This document shows positions 15,423 to 23,782 of a stretch of DNA of 26,268 nucleotides, piece by piece. Every line of letters starts with the position of its first letter. Positions within the stretch are counted from its first letter, which is position 1. The position numbers and the translations under genes are program-made. The notes beneath the pieces are model-generated. The model worked only from the letters and a program-made list of their open reading frames with translations, did not search any database and was not told the DNA's origin. The stretch comes from an uncultured Clostridia bacterium (lineage in GTDB: Bacteria; Bacillota; Clostridia; Oscillospirales; Ruminococcaceae): positions 1 to 26,268 of the forward strand of contig CANCXY010000011.1 in NCBI GenBank assembly GCA_947381875.1, in the 5' to 3' direction.

Positions 15423-16286
15423 GGAGGAAATCCACCAGGCGGTGGCGCCGCAGGGCAGGATACCACCCGTGGCGGTCACGGGCAGGCCAATCTCGTCGCA
15501 TTCCGTATGGCCGCCGTGTACTTTGCCGATGCGCGCCGCCAGCATGTAGGCCATGACGCTGGGGGACAGGCCCGTGGTGTAGCTGTTGACGGCCACGAAA
15601 AGGGGGGCGTCGGTAAGGACTTCGGCACACAGCGCGATGAGGTCGTCTATGCGTTCTTCTAACTTCCAGACCTCGCCCGACGGGCCGCGTCCATAACTGG
15701 GCGGGTCCATGATGAGGCCGTCGTACCGGACGCCGCGCCGTATTTCCCGCGCAACAAATTTCGCGCAGTCGTCTACAATCCACCGGATGGGCTTGTCCGC
15801 CAGGCCGCTGGCGGCGGCGTTCTCCTTTCCCCACGCCACCATGCCCTTGCTGGCGTCCACATGGCAGACGCTTGCGCCCGCTGACGCGCAGGCCAGCGTC
15901 GCGCCGCCTGTATAGCCAAACAGGTTCAGTACACGCACGGGCCGCCCCGCCGCCGCGATCAGGCGCGCGTATGCGTCCCAGTTGACGGCCTGCTCCGGGA
16001 ATACGCCCGTGTGCTTGAAACCTGTGGGGGAGACGGTCAGTTTCAGGCTACCGTAGGCGATCTGCCACTTTTCGGGCATTTTGCGCCGGTACTCCCAGGC
16101 GCCGCCGCCCGTGGCCGCGCGATGGTATACCGCGTTCGCGCGCGCCCAGAGGGGACTTGTCTCGCCCGTTTTCCAGATTACCTGCGGGTCGGGACGCACT
16201 AAGAGCGTATCTCCCCAGCGCTCCAGGCGGTTGCCGTGCGTCGCGTCGATCAGTTCATAGTCTTTCCAGCCATCCGCTGTGCGCAT
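15411..16286 (-). CDS. Class I SAM-dependent methyltransferase, RlmI/RlmK-like
   Basis: A 291-residue Rossmann-fold methyltransferase resembling the 23S rRNA methyltransferases RlmI and the C-terminal domain of RlmL/K. The SAM-binding motif I is RVLNLFGYTGGATL (118-131), the acidic motif II is CHVDASKGM (141-149), and the catalytic/base-binding motif is DPPSYGRG (194-201). No PUA domain precedes it, so it is the short form. The rRNA target is inferred from family only. ATG at 16286 starts one base after the ruvB stop, and GGAGG inside the ruvB end is the ribosome site, so it is the fourth gene of the ruv operon. The last residues (SSAFS) run into a palindrome and may be repeat-derived. Confidence 0.85.
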   Translation of the reverse strand: MRTADGWKDYELIDATHGNRLERWGDTLLVRPDPQVIWKTGETSPLWARANAVYHRAATGGGAWEYRRKMPEKWQIAYGSLKLTVSPTGFKHTGVFPEQAVNWDAYARLIAAAGRPVRVLNLFGYTGGATLACASAGASVCHVDASKGMVAWGKENAAASGLADKPIRWIVDDCAKFVAREIRRGVRYDGLIMDPPSYGRGPSGEVWKLEERIDDLIALCAEVLTDAPLFVAVNSYTTGLSPSVMAYMLAARIGKVHGGHTECDEIGLPVTATGGILPCGATAWWISSAFS

Positions 16287-16287
16287 G

Positions 16288-17352
16288 CTACAGATCCTCC
16301 ATCGACTGCTGCCCGTTTGCCTGCGGCGTGCCGGGCGCTTTCATGCCAAGATGCTCATAGGCCAGGCGCGTCACACAGCGGCCGCGCGGCGTGCGCGTCA
16401 GGTAGCCCATCTGCATCAGGTACGGCTCGCATACGTCCTCTAAGGTGACGGCCTCCTCGCCCAGCGCCGCCGCGATTGTCTCCAGCCCCACCGGGCCGCC
16501 GCCGTACATCTCGATGATGGCGCGCAACAGGCTCCTGTCCAGCTCGTCCAGGCCGGTCTTGTCGATGCCCATGCGGCGCAGCGCCTCCTGTGCGATGTTT
16601 GCGTCAATCACGCCGTTGCCCAACACGACGGCGAAATCCCGCGCACGCTTGAGCAGTCGGTTTGCCACACGCGGCGTGCCCCGGCTGCACCGCGCCATTT
16701 CCAGCGCGCCGTCCTCCTCACAGGGCACGTTCAGAATCGCCGCTGAGCGACGGATAATGCGCGCAAGCTCCTGCGGGGAGTACAGCTCCAATTTCAGCAG
16801 CACGCCGAAGCGGTCGCGCAGGGGGCTTGTAATCTGGCCCGCACGCGTTGTCGCGCCCACCAATGTAAAGCGCGGGAGGTTGATGCGGATGGACTGCGCC
16901 GAAGGACCTTTGCCGATCATGATGTCCAGCGCGTAATCTTCCAGCGCCGGGTATAAGACCTCCTCCACCTGCCGGGACAGACGGTGGATCTCGTCGATAA
17001 ACAGCACGTCGCCCTCCTGGAGGTTCGTCAGCAGCGCGGCCAGGTCGCCGGGCTTTTCGATCGCCGGGCCGCTTGTGATGCGTATCTGTACGCCCATCTC
17101 GTGCGCCACGATGCACGCAAGCGTCGTTTTGCCCAGCCCCGGCGGGCCGTACAACAACAGATGATCCAGCGGCTCCGCGCGCATCTGCGCCGCCCGCAGA
17201 TAGATTTTCAGGTTTTCCTTTGCCTTGTCCTGCCCGATGTATTCTTCCAGCGATTTGGGCCGCAGGCTTGCCTCGCTGTCCTGATCCTCCGGCTCCGGCT
17301 GTGGGCTGACGACCCGCTGATTCGGGTCAACTTGTACGGTTTCCAGCGCCAT
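16288..17352 (-). CDS. ruvB: Holliday junction branch migration DNA helicase RuvB
   Basis: The hexameric AAA+ motor that drives branch migration of Holliday junctions with RuvA. It has 354 residues, slightly longer than usual because of an acidic N-terminal extension (about 1-28, PQPEPEDQDSE). Walker A is GPPGLGKT (69-76), Walker B LFIDEIH (117-123), sensor 1 VGATTRAG, and the C-terminal winged helix ends in LTRTPRGRCVTRLAYEHLG. ATG at 17352 has AAAGGAGG upstream at good spacing, 15 bases after the ruvA stop. Confidence 0.98.
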   Translation of the reverse strand: MALETVQVDPNQRVVSPQPEPEDQDSEASLRPKSLEEYIGQDKAKENLKIYLRAAQMRAEPLDHLLLYGPPGLGKTTLACIVAHEMGVQIRITSGPAIEKPGDLAALLTNLQEGDVLFIDEIHRLSRQVEEVLYPALEDYALDIMIGKGPSAQSIRINLPRFTLVGATTRAGQITSPLRDRFGVLLKLELYSPQELARIIRRSAAILNVPCEEDGALEMARCSRGTPRVANRLLKRARDFAVVLGNGVIDANIAQEALRRMGIDKTGLDELDRSLLRAIIEMYGGGPVGLETIAAALGEEAVTLEDVCEPYLMQMGYLTRTPRGRCVTRLAYEHLGMKAPGTPQANGQQSMEDL

Positions 17353-17367
17353 GCGCAGCCTCCTTTT

Positions 17368-17976
17368 TTATCGTTTCTTCTGCCCGATGCCCCGCAGCGC
17401 CAGGCGTACCAGCTCCTGTACGGGCAGGGCAGGATCCAGCGGCGCGAGCGCCTCGGCGGCCTCACTGCCTGTGTAGCCCAGGGCCGTCAGCGCGGCGGCG
17501 GCCTGCGCCATGCCGCCCGCGGGCGCGGCCTGTGTGGCGGATACGGCCCCCGCTGAAAGCCCGCCTGCAAAGCTCCTGCCCACCTTGTCTTTCAGTTCCA
17601 GCACCAGCCTCTGCGCCAGTTTCGGCCCTACGCCGCTCGCGGCCTTGAAGGCCTTGTGATCGCCTGACGCAATGGCAAGGGCGATGCGTTCGGGGGAAAG
17701 GACGCTCAGGATTGCCAGCCCCGCTTTCGGCCCCACACCAGAAACGCTTGTGAGCAGCCGGAACATCGACTGGCTCTCCCTGTCGGCAAAGCCAAAGAGC
17801 GATATGTCGTTTTCGGTGATGTTCAAACAGGTGTACAGCGTACATTCTTCCCCCACCGCCGGCAGCGCGCCCGCCGTCGTGGAGGGGATCGCCGCCAGGT
17901 ACCCTACGCCCGCGCAGGAGACAACGGCGGAATCCGGCGTTTTTTCCATCAGCCTGCCAGTAAGCGAAACGATCAT
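17368..17976 (-). CDS. ruvA: Holliday junction branch migration protein RuvA
   Basis: The tetrameric Holliday junction-binding partner of RuvB, 202 residues. The N-terminal OB fold (MIVSLTGRLMEKTPDSAVVSC) is followed by LFGFADRESQSMFRLLTSVSGVGPKAGLAIL, with the first helix-hairpin-helix, and a second hairpin around SGVGPKLAQRLVLELKDK. A flexible Ala/Gly-rich linker joins the C-terminal domain III, which contacts RuvB (AAAALTALGYTGSEAAEAL). ATG at 17976 follows GGGGAGG nine bases upstream. A gap of 108 bases separates it from ruvC. Confidence 0.97.
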   Translation of the reverse strand: MIVSLTGRLMEKTPDSAVVSCAGVGYLAAIPSTTAGALPAVGEECTLYTCLNITENDISLFGFADRESQSMFRLLTSVSGVGPKAGLAILSVLSPERIALAIASGDHKAFKAASGVGPKLAQRLVLELKDKVGRSFAGGLSAGAVSATQAAPAGGMAQAAAALTALGYTGSEAAEALAPLDPALPVQELVRLALRGIGQKKR

Positions 17977-18084
17977 TTTACACTTGCCTCCCCATCACGG
18001 CGCGCGATACGCGGCCCTATCCTTTTTGGAAGTGTCCAGGCCGCAGGAAACACAAAAGTACCGCATTTTGAACACTTCCCCCTT

Positions 18085-18606
18085 TTACTCGTACCCCATC
18101 TGCTGACGCTTTGTTTTCGCCATGCCGTACTGGCGTGAACGAAAGCTGTAAGCGTGGCAGATTGCCATCGCGAGCGCGTCGGCGGTGTCGTCGGGCTTGG
18201 GCACGGCGTCCAGATGCAGCAGGCGCTTTGTCATCTCCTGCACCTGCTTCTTGGGGGCGCGGCCATAGCCGGAAACGCTCTGTTTCACCTGCAAGGGCGT
18301 ATACTCGAAAATCGGCACCCTCGCCCGGCGCGCCGCTAACAGCAGCACCCCGCGCGCCTCGGCCACCGCAATCACCGTCTTTTGGTTCGTGGTGTAGAAC
18401 AGCGTTTCCATTGCCAGCGCGTCCGGCTGTACGTTGGAGAGGAGCTGGTTCATGTCGTCGTAAATCTCCGCCAGGCGGTCTTCAAACGCCGTGTGCGAGG
18501 CGGTGGTGATTGCGCCATATTGCAGCGTCTGAAAGCGGTTCGCCGTATAGTCTACCGCGCCAAAGCCGACAATGGCATAACCGGGGTCGATACCAAGGAT
18601 GCGCAC
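18085..18606 (-). CDS. ruvC: Crossover junction endodeoxyribonuclease RuvC
   Basis: The Holliday junction resolvase, 173 residues. The acidic active-site residues are Asp7 in ILGIDPG, Glu67 in AMETLFY, and Asp140 and Asp143 in KPDDTADALA. I take the GTG at 18606 as start because RuvC normally begins MRILGIDPG and a GGGGGG ribosome site precedes it. Upstream in-frame ATGs at 18630 and 18690 would add a basic leader, and the 18690 one would run back into the promoter. It leads the ruvC-ruvA-ruvB-methyltransferase operon, which favours a DNA-repair unit. Confidence 0.95.
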   Translation of the reverse strand: MRILGIDPGYAIVGFGAVDYTANRFQTLQYGAITTASHTAFEDRLAEIYDDMNQLLSNVQPDALAMETLFYTTNQKTVIAVAEARGVLLLAARRARVPIFEYTPLQVKQSVSGYGRAPKKQVQEMTKRLLHLDAVPKPDDTADALAMAICHAYSFRSRQYGMAKTKRQQMGYE

Positions 18607-18661
18607 GGCGGATCCCCCCTTTCTCCTCATCCGTAAGGAACAAATAAACGGCGCTTTGTCT

Positions 18662-18690
18662 ATCATAACACATTCTTGCGCCCGTGACAA
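18662..18690 (-). promoter_or_regulatory. Sigma-A promoter for ruvC operon
   Basis: On the minus strand the -35 box is TTGTCA (18690-18685) and the -10 box TATGAT (18667-18662), with 17 bases between. Transcription would begin near 18655 and give a leader of about 50 bases before the GTG of ruvC. No LexA-type box was recognised close by. Confidence 0.7.
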
Positions 18691-18808
18691 GCATACTAAG
18701 AAACAAGGAAATCAATTTTCCCTGTTTTTCCTGTTTTCTTCCCGCCCACGGCCTGGGAACGCGCCGACCGGGAACGGCCAAAACAAGGCAGCCCAACATT
18801 ACCGACGC

Positions 18809-18837
18809 TTGACCTTGCGCCGGAAAAGGCTTATTAT
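18809..18837 (+). promoter_or_regulatory. Sigma-A promoter for the MBOAT/SGNH pair
   Basis: TTGACC (18809-18814) and TATTAT (18832-18837) are separated by 17 bases. The likely start is near 18844, leaving a leader of about 28 bases that holds the GAAAGGA ribosome site. It is divergent from the ruvC promoter about 120 bases away. Confidence 0.7.
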
Positions 18838-18871
18838 AGTACCTGTACGAAGCGCGAAAGGATTTTTTGCC

Positions 18872-20269
18872 ATGCTGTTCAATTCCGCTGTTTTCCTCTG
18901 GCGGTTCCTGCCCCTGTGCCTGGCCGCATACTGCCTTGTGAAACCGCGCGCGCGCAACGCGGTGCTGCTGGCGATGAGCCTTGTGTTCTACGCATGGGGC
19001 GGGCCGCGCTATCTGCTGCTTTTGCTCGGCTCCATCCTCTGGAACTGGCTGGGCGGGCTTGCGCTGGATAAGGCCGCGCCGCGCGCCCGCCGCGCCGTTT
19101 TAGCCGTGGGCCTCGCGGGGAACTTAGGGCTTTTGTTCTACTTCAAATATTTTTCGTTCCTGTCGCAAAGCCTGCGCGAGGCCGTGGGCGGCGGGTGGGT
19201 CGTGCGGGATATCGTGCTGCCCGTCGGCATTTCGTTTTACACGTTCCAGGCGATGAGCTACCTCATTGACCTGTACAAGGGCGGTATCCGCGTACAGAAA
19301 AGCCTTGTTTCGCTCGCGCTGTATATCAGCCTGTTCCCGCAGCTCGTCGCCGGGCCGATTGTGCGCTATGCGGACATAGAAACGCAGCTGCAAGCCCGCA
19401 CGGTGGATGTGCGCGGCTTTGCCTATGGCGCGAAACGCTTTATCTACGGCCTCGCCAAAAAGGTGCTGTGCGCCAACACGCTTGCCACGGCGGCGGATAT
19501 GGCCTTCGGCGTGGACCCCGCCTCGCTCTCGACCGGCGCGGCCTGGCTGGCGGCGGCGCTGTACGGGCTGCAAATCTACTTTGATTTCAGCGGCTATTCC
19601 GATATGGCTGTCGGCCTGGGGCGCATGTTCGGGTTCCGCTTTCCTGAAAATTTCGACTACCCCTATCTTTCCAAAAGCATCCAGGAATTTTGGCGGCGGT
19701 GGCATATCACGCTCTCCACCTGGTTCCGCGAATACGTCTATATCCCCTTGGGCGGCAACCGGCGCGGCAGGGCACGCACCTACCGCAACCTTCTGATTGT
19801 CTTTTTCCTGACGGGGCTTTGGCACGGCGCGAACTGGACGTTCCTGTGCTGGGGGCTTTGGCACGGCGCGTTCCTGTTAGCGGAACGCCTGGGGCTGAAA
19901 AAGCTGCTAAGCCGCCAGTACGCCTCCCCTCTGGCGCATATGTATACGCTGACGGTCTGCCTGCTGGGCTGGGTGCTGTTCCGCGCCGACAGCCTGGGCC
20001 ACGCGGCGGGGATATTCGCCCGCATGTTCTCGCTGTCCGGCGGCCCTGTTGGGGCGTCGGCGCTGCTGAACGGGCAGGCGCTTTGCGCGCTCGTATTGGG
20101 CGCGGCGCTGTGCGGCCCCATACAGCGGCTGTGCCCGGCTCTGGCGGCGCGGGTGCGCAGTGAGGAGATACCCGTGTGGGAAACCGTGTGCCTCTCGGTG
20201 CTTTTGCTGCTGTGCCTTGCCTGCGTGGCGGCGGGGGCGTATGACGCATTCATCTACTTCCAATTCTGA
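18872..20269 (+). CDS. MBOAT family O-acyltransferase (AlgI/DltB-like)
   Basis: A 465-residue polytopic membrane protein of the MBOAT family, which passes acyl groups (usually acetyl) across the membrane for attachment to cell-surface polymers. Visible conserved blocks are YFDFSGYSDMAVGLGRMFGFRFPENF (236-261), FWRRWHITLSTWFREYVYIPLGG (273-295) and GLWHGANW (315-322) with the invariant catalytic His318. About ten hydrophobic segments span the chain. ATG at 18872 has GAAAGGA upstream; a longer frame from 18599 covers the promoter region and is rejected. The SGNH partner gene follows after 16 bases. Together they make an AlgI/AlgJ- or PatA/PatB-style O-acylation pair; the polymer that is modified is not shown. 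Confidence 0.93.
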   Translation: MLFNSAVFLWRFLPLCLAAYCLVKPRARNAVLLAMSLVFYAWGGPRYLLLLLGSILWNWLGGLALDKAAPRARRAVLAVGLAGNLGLLFYFKYFSFLSQSLREAVGGGWVVRDIVLPVGISFYTFQAMSYLIDLYKGGIRVQKSLVSLALYISLFPQLVAGPIVRYADIETQLQARTVDVRGFAYGAKRFIYGLAKKVLCANTLATAADMAFGVDPASLSTGAAWLAAALYGLQIYFDFSGYSDMAVGLGRMFGFRFPENFDYPYLSKSIQEFWRRWHITLSTWFREYVYIPLGGNRRGRARTYRNLLIVFFLTGLWHGANWTFLCWGLWHGAFLLAERLGLKKLLSRQYASPLAHMYTLTVCLLGWVLFRADSLGHAAGIFARMFSLSGGPVGASALLNGQALCALVLGAALCGPIQRLCPALAARVRSEEIPVWETVCLSVLLLLCLACVAAGAYDAFIYFQF

Positions 20270-20285
20270 CAGGAGGGGCGCGCCC

Positions 20286-21992
20286 ATGAAAATACAGAAA
20301 AACGCGCACAGGGGGCGGATGGCCGTTCTGCGGCGGCGCTGGGCGGCGGGCGGGCTGCTGGCACTGCTGTTTGTGCTGTGCGTTTTCCCCATCCGCCTGT
20401 GGATGGAGGGTTTTTCAACCTTAGAGATCGAATACCGCGTCTCCGCCCCCACTTCCTTGACCGCCGAGGTGCGCAGCACCGACGGCGCCGCCCTTTCCAC
20501 ACAGCGCGCCCTTGTGGGCGACGGCGCGTGGCACTGCGCGTCCTTCCCCTGCCCCCTCAAAGATTTTTCCGGTTTCTGGCTGCGCTTTGAGAGCGCGCAG
20601 GCGGTGGAGATACGCGCCGTCACACTGCGCACGGCGGGCCTGCGGCGCGCCGTCTATACGGGGGCCGATTTCCCCTATACCATCCTTGACGCCGCCGAGG
20701 CCGAGACGGGGGCTGACAGTTGGACGCTCCGCCCTGCGCGCGCCGGGGCAACCTGGCGCTTTTCCGCCCCCGCGCAGACTGCCGGGCGCATCAAAACAGC
20801 GGCGTTGGCGTGTGCCCTGGCCTTCGCGGCGGCGGCAGCGCTCACATATGCCCTCCTGCCGCGCCTGCAACGCCTCACCGAACGAGCGGGTGGCCCGGTG
20901 ACGGCGCTTGCGGCGGTGTTCCTGACGGCGCTCCTGCTGTCCCTCGCACAGCCGTTCGCGGGCGCGGGGAAGCTTTTCTCTCCCACACACGAGGAGGACG
21001 ATTTTGAAAACCGCACGCTTGCCGAACGCCCCGTCTTTGACGCAGCACAGCCGGAGGCGTTCCCGGCGCAGTATGAAACATACTTGAACGACCATATTCC
21101 CTTCAAGCAGCAGCTTGTGGGGCTGTACAGTTCCATCCTCTACCACTGTTTCCATCAGAGTACCGATGACGCAGTGCTTCTGGGACAGGATGGCTGGCTG
21201 TTTTACGATTCCGCCAAAAAAGGCGACGGCGACACCCTGCGCGATTACGCGGGCGAGGAGCCGTATTCCGACGCGGAAACAACCGCCGCTATTGACACCG
21301 TGCGCGCGCTCTGGGAAACCTGTAAGGCGCGCGGCATTCCCTTTGCTTTCCTGGCCCCGCCCAATAAAAGCAACATCTATGGGGAATACCTGCCGGAGGG
21401 ATATACACGGGCAGCGCGGCAGCGCATGGACGCATTGGCGGCGCAGTTCACCCGAAGCGGCCTGCCTTTCCTTTATCCCAAGTCGCTTTTGGTGGAGCAT
21501 AAGGGAGTCGAACCCCTTTACTATAAACTGGACTCCCACTGGAACGAGCGGGGGGCATATTTTGCTTATCGGGAATTGTACGCACTGTTGTATGGGGAAA
21601 CGCTGCCGCCGCTTGTGGAACTTTCCACAGCGCAGGAGACGATTGGCAAGGGCGACCTCTCCAAAATGGCGCAGATTTCCGGCATGCGCGACACGTTATA
21701 TACTGTCGGCTACCGCCCGGAGGTATCGGGGGAGGCTGTGAAAGAAAGCCTGGGCCGTGACCCGTTCGACTTCATCCTGCGTCAGGAGGGCGCGGCGGAA
21801 CGCACGGTGCTGCTTTTGCGCGACTCCTACGCGATCGCGCTGATCCCGTTCCTCCAAAAAGATCACGCTACCCTTGTCAGCCTGCGCTACTCCCCCGCCC
21901 TCGACATCGCCGCGCTGATCGACCAATACCAGCCCGATGCTGTAATCTTAGAGCTTGTCGAACGCAACATGCCCACGCTGATGAACTCCTAA
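20286..21992 (+). CDS. AlgX/AlgJ-like SGNH acyltransferase/esterase domain membrane protein
   Basis: A 568-residue partner of the MBOAT protein. Topology: membrane helix at about 21-36; an extracytoplasmic beta-rich stretch at 45-162; two helices at 170-192 and 204-222; then an extracytoplasmic SGNH-like domain from about 236 to the end. The domain carries GQDGWLFY (300-307), D416-S-H418-W-N and R-D-S514-Y, which together give the Asp-His-Ser triad of the AlgX/AlgJ (DHHW) family. The role is likely transfer of the acyl group delivered by the MBOAT protein onto a surface glycan. ATG at 20286 has GGAGGGG upstream at good spacing. The N-terminal beta-rich domain between membrane helices is not part of standard AlgJ or AlgX. 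Confidence 0.85.
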   Translation: MKIQKNAHRGRMAVLRRRWAAGGLLALLFVLCVFPIRLWMEGFSTLEIEYRVSAPTSLTAEVRSTDGAALSTQRALVGDGAWHCASFPCPLKDFSGFWLRFESAQAVEIRAVTLRTAGLRRAVYTGADFPYTILDAAEAETGADSWTLRPARAGATWRFSAPAQTAGRIKTAALACALAFAAAAALTYALLPRLQRLTERAGGPVTALAAVFLTALLLSLAQPFAGAGKLFSPTHEEDDFENRTLAERPVFDAAQPEAFPAQYETYLNDHIPFKQQLVGLYSSILYHCFHQSTDDAVLLGQDGWLFYDSAKKGDGDTLRDYAGEEPYSDAETTAAIDTVRALWETCKARGIPFAFLAPPNKSNIYGEYLPEGYTRAARQRMDALAAQFTRSGLPFLYPKSLLVEHKGVEPLYYKLDSHWNERGAYFAYRELYALLYGETLPPLVELSTAQETIGKGDLSKMAQISGMRDTLYTVGYRPEVSGEAVKESLGRDPFDFILRQEGAAERTVLLLRDSYAIALIPFLQKDHATLVSLRYSPALDIAALIDQYQPDAVILELVERNMPTLMNS

Positions 21993-22007
21993 ATATAAAA
22001 TCATCCT

Positions 22008-22202
22008 GCGCCCATACGGACGTATGGGCGCTATTAAAGTTTCCGTCCACCCTTTTCGCTGCGCCCGCAGGCGCGTCCACGCGAGCAACCGCCGCGCAGC
22101 GGCGGCTCTTAGCGAGTCGGAAAGGGTGGCGGATTCCAAAGGCAGAGCCTTTGGCCGGTCCAGCGGGACGCTGGCGGGATTCCAAAGGGCGGCGCCCTTT
22201 GG
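22008..22202. repeat. GC-rich hairpin-array repeat, copy 4 (expanded, with 65-base insertion)
   Basis: Hairpins are GCGCCCATACG/CGTATGGGCGC (22008-22031), CCACCCTTT (22047-22055) with AAAGGGTGG (22121-22129), CCAAAGGC/GCCTTTGG (22136-22154), CCAGCG/CGCTGG (22160-22174) and CCAAAGGGC/GCCCTTTGG (22182-22202). The flanks GGGCGC-AT-AAAGTTTCCGTCCACCC match copy 1 on the same strand. The loop of the second hairpin holds 65 bases with its own CCGCCGC/GCGGCGG hairpin (22089-22105) and TCGCT/AGCGA arms. It lies between two convergent genes, and the first hairpin may serve as terminator for the SGNH gene. Confidence 0.8.
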
Positions 22203-22211
22203 TGGGGCGGG

Positions 22212-23732
22212 CTACCGCCTGCCCCAGTGCAGCGCGCACCAGAAGGGGGAGTGTTCGACGGCGTAACAGTAGAGGTAGAGTTCCTGGGCGGTGGCGGCGT
22301 CCCAGTTGGGGACGGCGGGGCCGGCAGCTTTGCCGAGGGCGGCTAAGAGACGGCGGATGGGGGCGGAGAGTTTCCAGGATGTGGAACTGCTCAGTTCGCG
22401 CGCTTTGACGTACCAAGCGGCGCGGTCGAGTTCTTCTTCCTTTTTGTGCAGGGTGCCGCCGTTTTGGCCCCAGTGCAGGTCGTATATCTCGCGCGCCGGG
22501 ATGGGGATAGGGTAGGCGCGCATTTTTTCATATAGCTGGCTTTGATACCGCTCTATTGCTTCGCGGCGCGCGGCGTATATCTCCTGCTCGAAGGGCACAC
22601 GGTAGATGCTGGTCGCTTTCGGGATGCCTGTTACCGGCGCGCGGCTCACCATGCGCAGCCATAAGTCCCAGTCTTCCAGCGCGTCCTGGTTGGGGTCAAG
22701 GCCGCCGCACGCCTCGTACAGGGATTTGCGGAATACCACCGCCTGGATGGGGACGGGGTTGTCCAGGCAGAAATCCAAGGCGCGCAGGTTATCCTTTCCC
22801 ATGTTCCGCTTTACGATAAACTCGGCGCGTACACCCGCCGGGCACCGGCCCTCTATCGCCCGCGCACACCACAAGCCGGAATCGGGGTGGTCTTCTATTG
22901 CGCGCGCCATCACCTCTAAATGCTCGGCAAACCAGTAGTCGTCGTCGTCTAAAAAGCATACATACTCTGTTTTCGCCCGCGCGACACCCTCGTTGCCCGC
23001 ACGGCATCGGCCCCAATGGGCGTTGGCCGCTACATATGCTATATCCAGCCACGCCTTTGCCTCGTTTACGGCCTCCTCGGAAATGGGCGTTTCGCCGTCC
23101 TCCACTACAATCACGGAAAACGCTTTGTATGTCTGCCAGCGCAGGCTTTGCAGGGTCAGGCGCAGTACGTCGGGGCGCTGGAAGGTGCGGATTACGACCG
23201 TGAACGCCGGGCGGATCGTGGGCGGCACATGCGCGTATTTGCCCCCCGCGCGGATAAACACCCCAGGCGCGTCCGATTCCCTCTGTGCCTGGGACATATC
23301 CTCGGTTCCTTCCTCCCTCCGCCCGCCTGTATCCGCCGTTTTTACCACAGCGCCGGGCACATAGCGCAGCTTCCAGCCATGCGCCCGCAGGCGGGCGCTC
23401 AGCGCGGCAGCATCCGTGCCCAGGCGCACGCCCTCAAAACCGCCCGCCTGAACAAACGCGGCGCGGCGCACGGCGAAGCATACGCCAAGACAGTTCGTTT
23501 CCAATGTGACGGGATTGTAATATTTGCCGTTTTCATAGGGCAGTGTGCGCGGCTCAAAAGCGGCGAAATCCTCGCCCGCCTCGCTGATTGCTTCTTCTAT
23601 CGCCGCAAATGTGCTTTTCTCCGGCTCCGCGCCCTCCTCACAGAAAAAAATCCATTCCCGCTTGCCCGCCTCAGCTTCCGCCTGGGCCTCCCGCAGCGCG
23701 CCGCGCCGCGCACGGCAAATATCAAATTCCAT
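22212..23732 (-). CDS. Glycosyltransferase family 2 protein with a degenerate N-terminal GT-A half
   Basis: A 506-residue protein with two GT-A-like parts. The C-terminal part begins at about 173 with PAFTVVIRTFQRPDVLRLTLQSL and has the VVEDGE strand (209-214) and metal-binding LDDDD (261-265). A downstream EDWDLWLRM acidic motif completes a normal family 2 transferase. The N-terminal part (1-135) looks like the second half of another GT-A domain: it begins at an ARRGALREAQ-like helix, has EEGAEP where a DxD is expected, then a FAVRRAAFVQAGGFEG acceptor-side motif and LSARLRAHGWKLRYVP. It lacks the first nucleotide-binding strands. ATG at 23732 has GGAAAGGAG upstream. It may build a surface glycan, perhaps the one acylated by the convergent MBOAT/SGNH pair, but that is inference. 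Confidence 0.85.
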   Translation of the reverse strand: MEFDICRARRGALREAQAEAEAGKREWIFFCEEGAEPEKSTFAAIEEAISEAGEDFAAFEPRTLPYENGKYYNPVTLETNCLGVCFAVRRAAFVQAGGFEGVRLGTDAAALSARLRAHGWKLRYVPGAVVKTADTGGRREEGTEDMSQAQRESDAPGVFIRAGGKYAHVPPTIRPAFTVVIRTFQRPDVLRLTLQSLRWQTYKAFSVIVVEDGETPISEEAVNEAKAWLDIAYVAANAHWGRCRAGNEGVARAKTEYVCFLDDDDYWFAEHLEVMARAIEDHPDSGLWCARAIEGRCPAGVRAEFIVKRNMGKDNLRALDFCLDNPVPIQAVVFRKSLYEACGGLDPNQDALEDWDLWLRMVSRAPVTGIPKATSIYRVPFEQEIYAARREAIERYQSQLYEKMRAYPIPIPAREIYDLHWGQNGGTLHKKEEELDRAAWYVKARELSSSTSWKLSAPIRRLLAALGKAAGPAVPNWDAATAQELYLYCYAVEHSPFWCALHWGRR

Positions 23733-23782
23733 TGCCTGCTCCTTTCCATACGAATCGCACATTTACTGAAAGCCTATATTTC

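Noticed and set aside
18028..18079. Inverted repeat GGAAGTGT/ACACTTCC in the ruvC-ruvA gap as a regulatory hairpin
   Set aside because: The arms are only 8 bases with a 36-base loop, which can arise by chance in a 108-base gap; nothing else supports it.
18607..18690. N-terminal extension of RuvC to ATG at 18630 or 18690
   Set aside because: The extension is not found in RuvC family proteins, and the 18690 start would place the coding start inside the promoter boxes.
20421..21539. Minus-strand open frame opposite the SGNH protein gene
   Set aside because: It is a mirror of a gene with a clear catalytic triad; the translated product is basic and without domains.
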